Below are positions 9,391 to 17,136 of a DNA stretch of 42,404 bases, piece by piece. The DNA comes from Candidatus Methylomirabilota bacterium (GTDB lineage Bacteria; Methylomirabilota; Methylomirabilia; Methylomirabilales; CSP1-5), in contig JAPUFX010000066.1 of assembly GCA_027293415.1 (NCBI GenBank), positions 73,779 through 116,182 of the forward strand. Direction: 5' to 3'. The position numbers were made by a program, and so were the translations under genes. The notes under the pieces are model-generated. The model was given only the letters and a program-made list of their open reading frames with translations, ran no database searches and was not told where the DNA came from. How positions within the stretch are numbered: the first letter of the stretch is position 1; each line of letters opens with the position of its first letter.

Positions 9391-11067
9391 ATGAGCATTT
9401 GTGACGGAAGACCATGGTTGCGATGGTATGATCCCGGCGCGCCTCATAGCTTGACGTATCCCGACCATACCCTCTTTGAAATGTTATTGCTATCCACACT
9501 TCGTTTTCCTGAAAAGCCCGCGCTGCACTTTTTGGGAAAGGCGCTCAAGTACCGGGAATTACTGACATGGGTGTATTCATGTGGAGATGCTCTGCGGAAA
9601 ATGGGGGTTCATCGTCACGATCGTGTAGCCATTATTCTTCCCAATTGTCCGCAACGAGTGATCACTGACTACGCCGTGCTATCCCTTGCCGCCATTACGG
9701 TACCGATCAATCCCTTGCTAACGAAAGCGGAATGCACGAAGATTCTGCGTAATGCCAAACCCAAGGTGATTATCACGCTTGATCAGTTCTTACCGATCAT
9801 CACGAAACGATTTATTTCCCAATGTCCCATCATGGTAACACATATTTCGGATTTTGCGTCCTTTGGATACAGTACCGCTATTTTCCTCCAAGGGGTATTC
9901 AGGAAGAAACCCGTGTTTCCGGAAAACCATGTATCTTTTCGCGATGTCGTGTCATCCGATTTGGACAAACAAGAATGCTCGTATTTTCGTTCTCAGCCTG
10001 ACGATGTAGCTACCCTGCTTTATACAAGTGGAACAACAGGGGAGCCAAAAGGTGTTATGCTCACGCATCGAAATATTGTTGTCAATTTGGTGCAATGTAA
10101 GGCCTTTTCCCCCGCACTGGAGGAAGGCGAAGAAGTTGTTTTGAGTGTCATTCCTTTCTTTCATGCGTATGGTCTCACTGTTGGCATGCACTTGTCGGTG
10201 ATGCTGGCTGCTAATAATGTTCTCGTCCCCACATTTTCCGGGAAGACGGTTGTGCAACTGTTGAAATCTCATCGTGTGACCGTATGGCCTGCTATTCCTG
10301 CCCTTCTTCACGCGCTGGTCAAATATAAAACGGTGCTCACGGAGGCGACCAAACATCTCAAAGTGATCACCTGTGGGGGGAGTAAGCTATCAGCAGAACA
10401 TCAGCTAAAATTTGAATCCCTGAGCCACTGTCGTGTCTCGCCGGGCTTTGGGATGTCCGAATTATCGCCAGTCGCGCTGCTGACGCCCCGTGGCGTTACG
10501 GATAAGGTGGGTACAATGGGCATCCCGATTGCTGATACTGATGCACGCGTGGTGGACCTAGAAAACGGGAAAGAGCTTCCCGGTGGAAAAATGGGCGAGC
10601 TTGTTATCCGGGGCCCGCAAGTCATGAAAGGGTACTGGGAGAATCAGAAGAAAACCGCCGAAGTCCTCAAAGGCGAATGGCTCTTTACGGGTGACTTGGT
10701 AAGGAGAGATGACGATCACTTCTTTTATTATGTTGAGCGAAAAGATGACATGATTAAAGTTGGTAGCGAAAAAGTCCAGCCGAGTGAAGTGGAATGCCAC
10801 ATTGACAGACATCCCGATGTTTCGGAAGTGGTGGTGATCAGTGTCCCGGATGACTTCCGTGGCTCGGCAATAAAGGCATGTATTGTTCCGCGGAAAAAGG
10901 GGGCACTCACCGCTGAAGACATCATTGCATTTTGCAAGGAGGGTCTCGCTCCGTTTAAAGTTCCCCAATGTGTTGATTTTGTGGATGAGATCCCTAAGAA
11001 TATTCTGAAAAAACCCCTCCGTCGAAAACTGGCTCAACATGATACGAATAAAAGGGGGGGGAAATGA
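9391..11067 (+). CDS. Acyl-CoA ligase (long-chain fatty acid type, AMP-binding)
   Basis: 558 residues. An ANL-superfamily adenylate-forming enzyme that activates a fatty acid to acyl-AMP and then acyl-CoA. The phosphate-binding loop starts at Tyr211 (YTSGTTGEPKGVMLTH). The A5-type motif is SPGFGMSELSP. The hinge region is WLFTGDLVRRDDDHFFYYVERKDDMIKVG, and the C-terminal catalytic Lys lies in PKNILKKPLRR. It starts 91 bases after the hydratase/dehydrogenase and is probably in the same transcript. It would supply acyl-CoA to the spiral encoded upstream. Family membership is clear, but chain-length preference cannot be read from the sequence. Confidence 0.9.
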   Translation: MSICDGRPWLRWYDPGAPHSLTYPDHTLFEMLLLSTLRFPEKPALHFLGKALKYRELLTWVYSCGDALRKMGVHRHDRVAIILPNCPQRVITDYAVLSLAAITVPINPLLTKAECTKILRNAKPKVIITLDQFLPIITKRFISQCPIMVTHISDFASFGYSTAIFLQGVFRKKPVFPENHVSFRDVVSSDLDKQECSYFRSQPDDVATLLYTSGTTGEPKGVMLTHRNIVVNLVQCKAFSPALEEGEEVVLSVIPFFHAYGLTVGMHLSVMLAANNVLVPTFSGKTVVQLLKSHRVTVWPAIPALLHALVKYKTVLTEATKHLKVITCGGSKLSAEHQLKFESLSHCRVSPGFGMSELSPVALLTPRGVTDKVGTMGIPIADTDARVVDLENGKELPGGKMGELVIRGPQVMKGYWENQKKTAEVLKGEWLFTGDLVRRDDDHFFYYVERKDDMIKVGSEKVQPSEVECHIDRHPDVSEVVVISVPDDFRGSAIKACIVPRKKGALTAEDIIAFCKEGLAPFKVPQCVDFVDEIPKNILKKPLRRKLAQHDTNKRGGK

Positions 11068-11094
11068 AAACTGCTCACGAAAGATGGTGATGGT

Positions 11095-12174
11095 GTGGGT
11101 AACCGGTTAATCGACCTGGTCCTGCAGGGGGGTGGTATCAGAGCGGTCGCACACGCTGGTGGTGTGGAAGCGTGTGAACGGCGAAATATTGAAATCAGAA
11201 AAATTGCGGCCGTTTCGGCAGCTTCTTTTGTGGCAGTTGGCGTGGCTGCAACATATACGGGAGCTGAATTGAAACAATTAGTTCTTGAGACGGACTTTTC
11301 AAAATTTGCAGGACCTGTTTTGTATCGGGCCAGAAAGAAAAAAACGAAGACAACGTCGCGCAGCGCAAGAATGTTCAAGGAACACTTTGTCTTTTCACGA
11401 TTAAGCGCAAATAAAGGGTTAGATGACGGTCAAACAATTATGGATTGGACTTCTGACTTACTAAAGAATAAAGGATTTAGTGCTTACGCGACTTTTGCTG
11501 ATTTGCCGAAAGACGTTCGACTGATCGCCTATAACCACTCGAGAGAAAACCAGATGCTTTTCTCGAAGGAACGGACGCCGAATGCCTCCGTGGTCGAGGC
11601 AGTGCGTGCTACGACGGGCTTAGTACCCATATATCAACCCTTTAAATGGGCTGATGGTCACGGTCGCGTATATGAGCTGACGGATGGGAGTGTGATTAAT
11701 CCATATCCGATTGATATTTTCAATAAAGAAAAGGATAAAGGCGGACTGCCGCCAACTGTCGGCTTTGCACTCACAGAGGGATTTGGTCAGAGTGGCGACG
11801 GGAACATAAATAATGAAGGTGAGCGTGGTGATGTGCAAGGCGACGAAGGCAGCGGAGATAAGGGTGAAGAAAGTTTTCTTGAATACTTAATCAGTCACAT
11901 TACGAGATCGATAGATACGCAAGGAAAAAGTTTACTCAAAAGGAGCGAGTGGCGAAGAAACATCGATATTTATATCGGCAATATTCGAACAATAGACTTT
12001 CTGACTATCGGGAATGATGAAGAAAAAAAGAAATGGCTTATGGAACAGGGGAGTCAAGCCGTCCAGGAATATATGGACGACGTTGGCCGATTCCTGTTTC
12101 TCGCAGAACCTCTCCACAGTCTATTTTTTGAAATACGGAATGCCGGCAAATATGTACGTCAGAAATTGCGGTAG
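11095..12174 (+). CDS. Patatin-like protein with altered nucleophile elbow
   Basis: 359 residues from GTG 11095, only 27 bases after the acyl-CoA ligase stop. The ribosome site is weak (GATGGTGAT). The N-terminus LVLQGGGIRAVAHAGGVEA is the patatin oxyanion-hole strand-loop. Asp197 in LTDGSVINPYPIDI is the second half of the catalytic dyad. The nucleophile elbow, normally GxSxG, reads A-V-Ser41-A-A here, so both flanking glycines are alanine. After the patatin core comes a low-complexity Gly/Asp/Glu-rich insert (about residues 230-260), then a helical C-terminal region. Patatins are lipid acyl hydrolases, and its place at the end of a beta-oxidation operon suggests release of fatty acids from membrane or storage lipid. 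Activity is uncertain because of the elbow change. Composition is the most AT-rich of the window: 27 G/C of 60 bases in 11341-11400. Confidence 0.75.
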   Translation: MGNRLIDLVLQGGGIRAVAHAGGVEACERRNIEIRKIAAVSAASFVAVGVAATYTGAELKQLVLETDFSKFAGPVLYRARKKKTKTTSRSARMFKEHFVFSRLSANKGLDDGQTIMDWTSDLLKNKGFSAYATFADLPKDVRLIAYNHSRENQMLFSKERTPNASVVEAVRATTGLVPIYQPFKWADGHGRVYELTDGSVINPYPIDIFNKEKDKGGLPPTVGFALTEGFGQSGDGNINNEGERGDVQGDEGSGDKGEESFLEYLISHITRSIDTQGKSLLKRSEWRRNIDIYIGNIRTIDFLTIGNDEEKKKWLMEQGSQAVQEYMDDVGRFLFLAEPLHSLFFEIRNAGKYVRQKLR

Positions 12175-12261
12175 TTGGGGCATCCTACATAAGCGATATG
12201 GTCCTCGTCTTGTGGTCGGGAGGGAGATCAAGCGGGGGGACAGGGCCTCTCGGTGGCGGGC

Positions 12262-12290
12262 TTGACACGGAGACTAAGGTGTTGGAAGAT
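12262..12290 (+). promoter_or_regulatory. Probable promoter of tRNA-Leu
   Basis: A perfect TTGACA box (12262-12267) lies 33 bases upstream of tRNA-Leu. The -10 candidate after 17-18 bases (GAAGAT/AAGATA) is a weak match. Position is the main support. Confidence 0.4.
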
Positions 12291-12299
12291 AAGGCCCGT

Positions 12300-12387
12300 G
12301 CCGGGGTGGCGGAATAGGCAGACGCAAGGGACTTAAAATCCCTCGGGCCTGAAGTCCGTGCGGGTTCGAGTCCCGCCCTCGGCACCA
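12300..12387 (+). tRNA. tRNA-Leu (TAA)
   Basis: A class II tRNA with a long variable arm (CGGGCCTGAAGTCCG region). The acceptor GCCGGGG pairs with CCTCGGC (12377-12383). The anticodon stem AGGGA/TCCCT holds the loop CTTAAAA with anticodon TAA, the T arm is GCGGG-TTCGAGT-CCCGC, and CCA is encoded. It borders the AT-rich beta-oxidation island on its right side. Confidence 0.95.
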
Positions 12388-12394
12388 AAAAGAT

Positions 12395-13105
12395 TCAAAA
12401 ACTTGCCCTCGACCGGTTCTCGCCTCGATCCTCATCTCGACTGGCTTGTCTGTCGGTCCGCGACACCTCCCTTTGGGCCCCCCATATCAACATGAGGGCG
12501 AGGGCATCGACGTCTCCGTCCTCGCACGGCCCGTTCGTCCGAAGCGTGACGGGCTCCAGGTCCCGCAAGTGACAGGCGGCTGCACTGCGATAGCTCGCAA
12601 GCAAGGCCGACAAATCGTGGGCCAGCTCTTCGGGTGGTGCCTGCGTGGCCATGAGCCGGTGGACCTCACCGACAAAAGCATCCATAAGGACGACCGCGGT
12701 GCTCCGGTGATTCTGCGCAAAGGCAGGGAGGGCAAGGGGCCGTCGCTCTGGCGGTGTCTTCCCGTCCCGGTTTCGCCTTGCACTCAGCCGGTGGATTACC
12801 CAGGATGATGTCGCCAGGCCAAGCCACAGCATCAGGCGTAGCCGGGAGGGCGAACCGCGCAGCCTGGGGAGTCTCGAGGCGATCTGGCGACCCCATACGC
12901 GCCCTCGACGGCGGGCATCGTATCTCCGTCGGGCGATGGGGTCCCGCAGGACCGCATAGGCTTCAAGTATCTCTCGCCACCGCTCCGAGGCATCCGTCGG
13001 GGGGAGTCTCTTGACCGCCGCTCGAAAGGCGCGTCGGATCTCCTCGGGCGACGCCGTCGGTTTGGTCCCCAGCTTGGTGTAATAATAGGAGAACGGCGTG
13101 CCCAT
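12395..13105 (-). CDS. J-domain-like protein lacking the HPD motif
   Basis: 236 residues. Residues about 5-65 follow the DnaJ J-domain plan: YYTKLGTKPTASPEEIRRAF (helices I-II) and later WREILEAYAVLRDPIARRRYD (helices III-IV). However, the invariant HPD between helices II and III is replaced by LPPTD, so it should not stimulate an Hsp70 ATPase in the usual way. A basic stretch follows, then a moderately hydrophobic segment (LRLMLWLGLATSSWVIHRL) that may touch a membrane, and a C-terminal helical region I do not recognise. Its ATG overlaps the stop of the upstream ABM-like gene by one base (TAATG), so the pair is translationally coupled. Function is unknown; a scaffold or J-like protein is the most that can be said. 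Confidence 0.65.
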   Translation of the reverse strand: MGTPFSYYYTKLGTKPTASPEEIRRAFRAAVKRLPPTDASERWREILEAYAVLRDPIARRRYDARRRGRVWGRQIASRLPRLRGSPSRLRLMLWLGLATSSWVIHRLSARRNRDGKTPPERRPLALPAFAQNHRSTAVVLMDAFVGEVHRLMATQAPPEELAHDLSALLASYRSAAACHLRDLEPVTLRTNGPCEDGDVDALALMLIWGAQREVSRTDRQASRDEDRGENRSRASF

Positions 13106-13680
13106 TAACTGAGGGCCACGACCTGGCGCCGATCCCCTCCCGTCCGCCGCTCTGTACGTCTCTGCTCGATGCCATCCCAGCCGGGGCGAGTCCTTCGTCC
13201 CACGATTTCAACGATCTTGGGACGGATCAGGATGAACTGCTGCATGTGTTCGGGAAGCTCAGGCGCCGCTTGGGCCTGAGCTGGGTTGTCCCACAGGGTC
13301 ATCGCCACGTAGAGATCGGGATTACTCTGGTCCCGGGCGAGGACCGCCTGCCGGAAGCCGTCAAGAGATTGCAGCTGGGCAACATAGCCGTTCAGGAACC
13401 GCTCCGTCAGCAGCTCTCCGGCCCATGGTTGCACCGTGAGAATAGTAACGCAGGCGACGGAACCTGTCCGGCCGAGGGCTTCTCGACCCCCATCGATCAC
13501 CGCGAGTGCGGGGGGCAGTGCGCGTCGGACTCGAATCCGTCCCCGGTGCCACTGGGTGCTGGCGTAGCCCGCCCAGTATGCAGTCCCCACAAGGGCCCGC
13601 CGCGGAAGTTCTCCGAGATCGTTGGCCGCCCGCTTCAACCAGACCTTTTTCGAATTACCGTCAATCCTGTCTTCACTCAT
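13105..13680 (-). CDS. Unknown protein with ABM-like alpha/beta-barrel segment
   Basis: 191 residues, starting at ATG 13680 after GGGAGGTG. The N-terminal part (about 1-70) is basic and helical. Residues about 72-150 (ACVTILTVQPWAGELLTERF, then LQSLDGFRQAVLAR and PDLYVAMTLWDNPAQAQAA) show the beta-alpha-beta-beta pattern of dimeric alpha/beta-barrel ABM-type domains. In these a strand is followed by a helix, a 'GF..' turn and a strand ending in a W..P helix. ABM proteins include heme-degrading and quinone monooxygenases, but catalytic residues cannot be assigned here. The C-terminal tail is Arg-rich (QRRTERRTGGDRR). It is probably co-transcribed with the downstream J-like gene and perhaps with the MerR-like gene 129 bases upstream. 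Confidence 0.55.
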   Translation of the reverse strand: MSEDRIDGNSKKVWLKRAANDLGELPRRALVGTAYWAGYASTQWHRGRIRVRRALPPALAVIDGGREALGRTGSVACVTILTVQPWAGELLTERFLNGYVAQLQSLDGFRQAVLARDQSNPDLYVAMTLWDNPAQAQAAPELPEHMQQFILIRPKIVEIVGRRTRPGWDGIEQRRTERRTGGDRRQVVALS

Positions 13681-13809
13681 CCCACACCTCCCTTTTCTCC
13701 CCCGACCTCTCGGGCCGCATCAGCCACTGCCATCCTCCGCCTCATGGTCCTGACTCTCCCATCCCTGACGAATCCCCGAGGAGACATTCTTTTGTCTCCC
13801 GACGCGGGG

Positions 13810-14256
13810 TCAGCCGCTCCTGAAGAGGACGCGGATCTTCCCCGTTTTGAGTCCAGCCTCAAGCTCCGCCGCTGTGTAAGGGATCAAGGCACGCTGGTCC
13901 GCAGGCTCCTGCCGGAGCAGACGGATCGCCTCCCGGCTCCCCACCACCTTGATGAACTCCTTCCGTCCAGAGTAGAGCTCCACCACCATGAACCGACCTG
14001 TGGAAAGGGGGTTATGCCCCAGGCGCCGCAGGTAATTGAGGGCCTCTCGCAGTTGGGGACCGCTCAGGTGGCGTCGTAGCTCGGCGATCAATCGGACCTC
14101 TCGGATATCGTGGGGGCGAAAGCGCACCCGGCGGCGCCCTTTCGATTGGACCAACGCCTCGGGGGTCACCAACCCGGTCGTCACCCAGTGCATAAGGGTC
14201 CGGTAGGGGATACCAATCAAGCGGGCAACCTCGCGTGCACCCACCTCTGTATGCAT
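13810..14256 (-). CDS. MerR-type DNA-binding protein
   Basis: 148 residues from ATG 14256, with CAGGAG six bases upstream; an in-frame TTG at 14271 lies before that ribosome site and is rejected. The N-terminus is a winged helix of MerR type: EVARLIGIPYRTLMHWVTTGLV, with the turn of the HTH at about residues 8-27. It is followed by RRRVRFRPHDIREVRLIAELR, the wing and second helix. The C-terminal half (FMVVELYSGRKEFIKVV) lacks metal-binding cysteines and resembles the short effector or DUF433-like tails of minimal MerR proteins. It heads the minus-strand cassette and could control it. A 6-base inverted repeat lies just upstream (14280-14306). Confidence 0.7.
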   Translation of the reverse strand: MHTEVGAREVARLIGIPYRTLMHWVTTGLVTPEALVQSKGRRRVRFRPHDIREVRLIAELRRHLSGPQLREALNYLRRLGHNPLSTGRFMVVELYSGRKEFIKVVGSREAIRLLRQEPADQRALIPYTAAELEAGLKTGKIRVLFRSG

Positions 14257-14575
14257 GTCGTTCTCCTGCAAAGTAACTTGTGCAATGCAGCAGTCAAATC
14301 TTGCACTTATTCTTTCTCGGATTCAGGCGGCTGTCAAGAGGGTTTTTCATGTCCGAGGAGCTGTGCGCCATATGGGCCTCACCCTGACATTTTGGCAGAC
14401 TTGTGCCACTCCTTGTATCTCAGATTTCCCTCAAAAGAAAAACCCCGGTGGCTCGTTCGAGGGATCGAATTCAGCGAGTTACCACGTCCTCCTCACCCGG
14501 TCGGCGTTCCTGGCACGGCCGTTGCGTTCTCCCCTGGTAACGGGAGCCACTGTCGGGTGGCCGGGAGGTTCAGCG
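14257..14575. other. Divergent control region between MerR-like and NxxGxxAF genes
   Basis: About 320 bases with promoters expected in both directions. The inverted repeat at 14280-14306 is the only ordered structure noted. The plus-strand frame that opens at 14255 runs into the NxxGxxAF gene, but the region before 14576 has no signal peptide and no ribosome site, so it is treated as non-coding. Confidence 0.5.
14280..14306. promoter_or_regulatory. Inverted repeat, candidate MerR-like operator
   Basis: GTGCAA (14280-14285) and TTGCAC (14301-14306) form a perfect inverted repeat with centres 21 bases apart, two helical turns. It is placed 24 bases upstream of the MerR-like start and could be its own operator. 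This is inferred from position only. Confidence 0.35.
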
Positions 14576-16081
14576 ATGGTGAAAAAGGGAAAAGGTCGCA
14601 TCCGATCACGTCTGATCATCTGTGCTGCGGCAATGGGCCTGGTGCTCGGTTTCGCGGCCCGTGGTGACGCTGCAACCTACACCTACACGAAGATTGCCGA
14701 GACGAGCAGCGCCCCGAATGGCTTTAGCGCCCTAAACATTCCATCCCTCAGTGATAATGGGACAGCGGCCTTTTCGGCGAGGCTCAATTCGACGCTCATT
14801 GGCATCTTCATTGGCGATGGGACCACCACCGCCAACCCCATCGTCGACACCAGCGGCCCCTCGAGTAACTTCGGCTTCTCCTTCACGATCTTGGGCTCTC
14901 CCTCCATCAACAACACAGGAATGGTCGCGTTTTGGGCTCACCTCAACGATGGGAGCAATCGCTTCTTCACGAGTGACGGAGCCACGGCCACGACCATCGC
15001 CGGACCATTTACCAGTTTTGGTACTAATCCCTCCATCAACGATGCGGGGACGGTGGCCTTCCGGGCTAACATCGGCGTATTCACCGGCAGCGGCGGGTCG
15101 ACCACCACCATTGCCGACACCAGCGGCCGCTTTAGCTCCCTGAGTTTCCCCTCGATTACCAATACGGGGACGGTGGCCTTTCAGGCTTTCCTCGATGCCG
15201 GGGGGAGCGGCATCTTCATGGGCGACGGGACCACGACTACTACCGTTGTCGCCAGTGGCACCTTTACCGCTTTGAGCTTCCCCTTTGCCAATAATGGTGG
15301 GACAGTGACGTTCCTCGGTTTCCTCAACGGGGGGGGCAGTGGCATCTTCTCCAGTAACGGGGGCACTCTTACCTCCATCGCCGACACAAGCGGCCCGTTT
15401 ACTTTCTTCGGCACGCCCTCCATCAACGATGCGGGAGTTGTCGCCTTTCAGGCCTTCAGTTCAACGGGCGCCGGTATCTTTAGTGGACCGGATCCGATAG
15501 CGGACAGGGTCATCGCGATCGGGGACCCCCTCGACGGTTCCACCGTGGCGGGACTTGCCTTTTCCCGAGAGGGGCTGAATGGAGCGGGCCAGATCGCATT
15601 CTTTGTGAGCCTGGCGGATGAGCGCCAGGGCGTCTTCCTCGCCGATCCGGGGGATGGGGGCGATCCGATGCCGACGCCCGACCCGGCTCCCTTGCCCAAT
15701 CCTGCGCCCTCATCCGATCCACCCTTGGAGATAAAGGTATCCATCGATATCAAGCCCAACAGCATGAACCTGGGCTCCAAGGGCACCACGCCGGTCGTGA
15801 TCTTCGGCACAGACACCTTCGATGTCAAGACCGTGAACCCCACAACCGTCCAACTCGAAGGCAGCGAAGTGAGGAAGAAGGGGAATGGCGTGTCGATGGC
15901 CTCCTACTCGGACTTCAACGGGGACGGGTGGTTAGATCTGATGGTCCACGTGGAGACCGAGTACCTCCAGCAGCCTACGTCTGCCACGGAGACCGACCAG
16001 ATCTACCTAACGCTGACGGGTAAGACGTGGCTTGGGGAGGCGACAATCACTGGCTCGGATTCGGTTCGCATCGTGCCCTAA
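14576..16081 (+). CDS. Secreted NxxGxxAF tandem-repeat protein
   Basis: 501 residues from ATG 14576, seven bases behind GGGAGG. A Sec signal peptide is evident: basic start VKKGKGRIRSR, hydrophobic core, and a probable cleavage after GDAA near residue 33. Residues about 45-355 consist of at least seven repeats of roughly 40 residues centred on NxxGxxAF: SLSDNGTAAFSA, SINNTGMVAFWA, SINDAGTVAFRA, SITNTGTVAFQA, ANNGGTVTFLG, SINDAGVVAFQA and LNGAGQIAFFV. A Pro-rich linker (about 365-385) leads to a C-terminal beta domain. That domain begins KVSIDIKPNSMNLGSKG and contains a Ca-binding-like DFNGDGWLD loop. Repeats of this kind usually sit in exported surface proteins, likely beta-propeller or blade-like. 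No sorting signal such as PEP-CTERM is visible, so secretion into the medium or the periplasm is most likely. The role is unknown. Confidence 0.75.
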   Translation: MVKKGKGRIRSRLIICAAAMGLVLGFAARGDAATYTYTKIAETSSAPNGFSALNIPSLSDNGTAAFSARLNSTLIGIFIGDGTTTANPIVDTSGPSSNFGFSFTILGSPSINNTGMVAFWAHLNDGSNRFFTSDGATATTIAGPFTSFGTNPSINDAGTVAFRANIGVFTGSGGSTTTIADTSGRFSSLSFPSITNTGTVAFQAFLDAGGSGIFMGDGTTTTTVVASGTFTALSFPFANNGGTVTFLGFLNGGGSGIFSSNGGTLTSIADTSGPFTFFGTPSINDAGVVAFQAFSSTGAGIFSGPDPIADRVIAIGDPLDGSTVAGLAFSREGLNGAGQIAFFVSLADERQGVFLADPGDGGDPMPTPDPAPLPNPAPSSDPPLEIKVSIDIKPNSMNLGSKGTTPVVIFGTDTFDVKTVNPTTVQLEGSEVRKKGNGVSMASYSDFNGDGWLDLMVHVETEYLQQPTSATETDQIYLTLTGKTWLGEATITGSDSVRIVP

Positions 16082-16362
16082 TGTATTGCACGGACAATGG
16101 CCGGAGCACCGCAGGATTGGGCCCCCCATTCCCCCGTCTCTCACGTAAGCCTAGTACGGCTGCACAAGGTACCGTCTTCGGATATCTGTCGGGGAGTGCC
16201 CTCCACATTGCGTAAGTCCCTGGTCTAGTGCCGGCAATTTTTGCCGTTCTACTTCCCCCTGGCCGTCTCGCCTAACCGTAGCCTTGTGTAAAGCAGCAAG
16301 CTCCTTTAAATGCCGCAGATGAGCCTCTCCATCCTGGCGCGTAAAGGCCACTAACCTCTTGA

Positions 16363-16596
16363 TTTCAGGCTTTTTACTGGAGGAATGAAAGTTTCAACTA
16401 CAACGGCTCGGTCATCGCCCTGTGGCACAGCCAGCAAGCCACGGCGCCATGGCGGTGCTGCGGGGACGATGGGGATAACTACTACGTGCCCCCGATCCGG
16501 AACTGGGCCTACGATAGCCTCTTTGATACGAATCCTCCGCCGGGGGCACCCATGGGGATCATCCAGACGCGGGGCCCGTGGTCCGCAGGCGGATAG
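16363..16596 (+). pseudogene. Remnant of a PilX-type C-terminus
   Basis: A 77-codon open stretch between stops, without a usable start, encodes FQAFYWRNESFNYNGSVIAL, WHSQQATAPWRCCGDDGDNY and YVPPIRNWAYDSLF followed by PPGAPM. This is the typical end of type IV pilus PilX-like proteins (NGSxVALxxSQQAxxxW, later PPxRNWxFD and LPPGTPM). It corresponds to a part missing from the PilX-like protein at 1168-2337. The rest of the gene upstream is gone or unrecognisable, so it is called a decayed fragment. Confidence 0.65.
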
Positions 16597-16597
16597 C

Positions 16598-16624
16598 GAT
16601 GACCGACGACCGATGACCGACGAC
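16598..16624. repeat. GACCGATGACC-type word repeat
   Basis: Tandem degenerate copies of GATGACCGACGACC. The reverse-complement word (GGTCATCGGT) recurs at 23031-23060. Confidence 0.6.
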
Positions 16625-16627
16625 AAC

Positions 16628-16816
16628 AGCTATCAGCCGTCAGCAATCAGGTATCAGCAGTTTGGATTTCGAATTGCGGACTTCGAGTCGTGAGCGCCTC
16701 AGTCGAACGATTTCCAATTTGGGATTGCAAGCCACCTGCACACGTGCAAAATCAAAATCCGCAATTGCAAATTCGAAATACCCCTGCTGACAGCGGACTA
16801 CTGACGGCCGACAGCT
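16628..16816. repeat. Imperfect long inverted repeat (palindromic element)
   Basis: The left arm 16628-16680 begins AGCTATCAGCCGTCAGCAAT and ends ATTTCGAATTGCGGA. The reverse complement of the right arm (16759-16816) begins AGCTGTCGGCCGTCAGTAGT and continues to ATTTCGAATTTGCAATTGCG. Both arms carry the same two word families (GTCAGCAG-type, then ATTTCGAATTGC-type) in mirrored order around a centre of about 80 bases. It looks like a decayed foldback or MITE-like repeat; no open frame lies inside. Confidence 0.6.
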
Positions 16817-16879
16817 CGTTGGCCTACAGGCCTGTCAAGCCATTTAAGAATGTTACCGAGAGGTTAATCGTCACGCCAT

Positions 16880-17136
16880 TTAAGATGTTACTTTCTCCTG
16901 GCGCCGCAGCGTCTGCCTGCCGACGTAGACCGGGATCCCGAAGCTCTGGGCGAGCGCTCCGAGGGAGTTCTTCTCCACGCCGGTGAGGGGGCGTGAGCCT
17001 CTCTGTTCCTGGGGCCGGGGGTGAGCCAAGGCATAGAGGCGCGCGAGCTTCTGGTCAATGGCCTGGGAGAGGGCAAACGGATCGAGCCGCTCGCGAAGCG
17101 CCATGAGCTGGGCGACCTTGACCATCAGCCTCCGGG
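16880..17136 (-). pseudogene. Out-of-frame C-terminus of the transposase
   Basis: In the frame shifted by one base relative to the main transposase frame, the strand reads RLMVKVAQLMALRERLDPFA and then LSQAIDQKLARLYALA. This is the C-terminal helix pattern expected after the LERVLAS segment of this transposase type. The main frame instead runs into unrelated low-complexity residues. The stop lies inside the left terminal repeat. Confidence 0.6.

Noticed and set aside
13246-14079. 277-codon plus-strand open frame opposite the MerR-like and ABM-like genes
   Set aside because: Overlaps two better-supported minus-strand genes with good ribosome sites; the translation is low-complexity Pro/Arg-rich.
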